From assembly GCA_959604825.1 (NCBI GenBank), contig CAUHCN010000001.1, forward strand, positions 1 through 64,000: 64,000 nucleotides of DNA. Direction: 5' to 3'. Made by a program: the position numbers and the translations under genes. Positions within the stretch are counted from its first letter, which is position 1. Every line of letters begins with the position of its first letter. Source of the stretch: an uncultured Collinsella sp. Lineage in GTDB: Bacteria > Actinomycetota > Coriobacteriia > Coriobacteriales > Coriobacteriaceae. Positions 63,601 to 64,000 of the stretch are shown in pieces. The notes under the pieces were generated by a model, which saw nothing but the letters and a program-made list of their open reading frames with translations, did not search any database and was not told the DNA's origin.

Positions 63601-63749
63601 GCAGCATCGTGACGGCACAGGTCGAGCTCAGCAAACGAGGGCGCCAGCAAAACAGCACGCCCGTGGCGGGCGACCAGGTCGGCGAGCAACGCCGCCTCGG
63701 CATCGCTCAAATCCGTGCCGGCATTAGTGGTATAGATTCGAACAGGCAT
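60651..63749 (-). CDS. addB: AddB/RexB-type subunit of the helicase-nuclease
   Basis: Partner of AddA, 1032 residues. The C-terminal nuclease domain contains SQIEAYSTCPLCWFVSYRV, GNFVHDVLEHLHARL and the PD-(D/E)XK core AVVIDYKHRTGVEEFKL. The N-terminal helicase-like half has no visible Walker A motif (GxxGxGKT) at the expected place, so it resembles RexB, where the helicase half is structural. The Cys set of the Fe-S nuclease is incomplete or diverged (CPLC, then one Cys near the end in ARCSYNHEG). The ATG at 63749 follows GTGGAGGACC. The addBA order with a 3-base gap indicates a complex. Confidence 0.85.
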   Translation of the reverse strand: MPVRIYTTNAGTDLSDAEAALLADLVARHGRAVLLAPSFAELDLCRHDAAVAGASLGVDYKTPASWLRSLWELMGDGRSFVDNMQRQMLFSDMIARRDDAGLQPLSRSQGTVRMLARMARDVLPGVAGTGAERCRGDVCQPDPKSDAEARVFELLSAYASGLDRRDMVEPCEAADLMGEVLADNLPACVRAVCVRGITSFTHSLLELLSAVANNGGEVVVLLAREQAAMREELAAAFDARGVLFEAAPLGEGAAAPQTASKSAAQPTFVEVAGPHARAHAYVDVIDELVKTREDAAVDGGVAASADPARVLVVSARAPQLFGELAARLAARHIAAEATEFTAFSQSIAGGRFAALAGLIERMKAADEGMASKTEWWPAPELTDWIYSPLSGADAASARTFDKNMRLSRGKTTAGVKSLLQSVQGQVRGTRKAASDENRFKSVPCVVSDVFQALWRDKPVTALKAMLAVAEALPDRALGGLDGQACRQAETALLRHAIDILMNDARALDVSQAATVPVLDGVRTKVDKRSTAYDYETYEVDRAPRAQARFASLADAVALRPDSYDAVLFADVDLDSYPLSHEEGPLATLTAELGRSGVTLEPAALLRVRFGRAMQAARGPVVLARVTHDRQARECYPAAVWTELRAHAEAAGTAKVACAGEGGIVADFDPAAGEGIECKRVACEAPQHLSEAAVPYLVLRRRDGEGENAPLVPRLTSASQIEAYSTCPLCWFVSYRVKPQSIDAGFGNMEKGNFVHDVLEHLHARLPQEGMERVTPENLPRAQELLREVFDETLAEHAGKRGTEGPLVPLSAVEERQVAEILPQLEGVLAYESEALAPFVPRYLEFAFNELKVEYAGWPLGGRIDRVDVDAENRAVVIDYKHRTGVEEFKLADPTVRDEESGTAPIDDPRWLPPHTQTLIYAQAMRRALDLDTRAALYFSTKGGKPALRGAASGELLEEERGDGRIPGLKKGFPGEGGSMDFDALLDRVEAGIAERLRELEAGNVAAVDPTSAQAAHARCSYNHEGTFVRRDV

Positions 63750-63852
63750 GGTCCTCCACTCAAACCGTTCGCAATAATCAATGCATCCATCCTACCCGCC
63801 CACGCGGACAGATTTGCCCCACGCCAACAGATTTCCTCCGTCCCCGAGGGAT

Positions 63853-63882
63853 CAAAAAACCGCCCCCGAAGGGACGGTTCTG
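63853..63882 (-). terminator. Terminator after the TrpR-like gene
   Basis: On the minus strand AACCGTCCC and GGGGGCGGTT pair around TTCG and run into TTTTGA. Confidence 0.8.
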
Positions 63883-63906
63883 CGCAATTCGTTTGTCGCC
63901 GCTGGC

Positions 63907-64000
63907 CTACTCGCCATCCTCCAGTTTGATGAGGATCTTGCGATAGCCACCGTACTCGCCATTAAGTGCCTTGGATACGCGGCTCACCGTGGTGGACGAA
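63907..64000 (-). CDS. YerC/YecD-like TrpR-superfamily regulator, C-terminal end only
   Basis: The frame is cut by the window edge. The visible 30 or so residues read SSTTVSRVSKALNGEYGGYR then KILIKLEDGE and stop. The TTVSRV recognition helix and the -GGYRKIL end match the C-terminus of the small YerC/TrpR-like helix-turn-helix proteins. It lies upstream of addB on the same strand, with a terminator between. Confidence 0.65.
   Translation of the reverse strand, partial: SSTTVSRVSKALNGEYGGYRKILIKLEDGE

Overview
The window reads as a stretch of chromosome from a gut-type actinobacterium of the class Coriobacteriia, most likely Collinsella. This is inferred from the high-GC coding sequence, the gene set (class III FBPase, tandem GtrA genes, DUF4430 surface proteins, an arginine deiminase route, FchA/FolD/Fhs one-carbon genes) and my recognition of the protein style. 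No rRNA or tRNA gene was seen. About 45 protein genes are supported and most lie on the minus strand.

Region by region. 0-8 kb: queA and queH (queuosine synthesis) flank a visibly AT-richer arginine deiminase island (arcD-arcA-arcB on minus; a second, divergent arginine deiminase plus an XRE regulator on plus). 8-18 kb: a DUF3267 membrane protein, an atypical methionyl-tRNA synthetase, an RNA m5C methyltransferase, an unknown TIM-barrel-like protein, DegV, fructose-bisphosphatase and two GtrA proteins. 18-23 kb: a two-gene minus-strand operon of DUF4430 (transcobalamin C-terminal-like) surface proteins with a cobalamin-riboswitch-like leader. 23-28.6 kb: an AarF/UbiB kinase with a phasin-like partner, a C69 dipeptidase, and a FolD-FchA pair. 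29-36.9 kb: an accessory stretch with duplicated lipoproteins, a Tat-exported PI-PLC-like protein, a YhcG nuclease-like protein, an ADP-ribosylglycohydrolase and a SHOCT protein; three genes here are interrupted by single-base frameshifts. 37-47.7 kb: a zinc-ribbon protein, a CDF transporter, Fhs, ruvCAB, an inactive-looking NadE homologue and a short superoxide reductase. 47.8-64 kb: SWIM/SNF2 helicase, dnaE, an AT-rich MFS gene, addA and addB, and the 3' end of a YerC/TrpR-like regulator.

The most interesting signal is the 18.1-23.1 kb locus. A minus-strand leader resembling a cobalamin riboswitch precedes a 1286-residue anchored protein with four DUF4430 domains, a PQQ-type beta-propeller and an InlB-type repeat, followed by a second anchored protein with one DUF4430 domain. 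Together they suggest a cell-surface corrinoid-capture system in a Gram-positive gut bacterium. Other notable points are a FolD that has lost its catalytic Lys and Gln next to a separate FchA cyclohydrolase, a NadE-like protein that has lost both active sites, a regulator with an S24 fold lacking Ser/Lys, and a repeat with nested RNA-like helices next to a palindromic repeat family.
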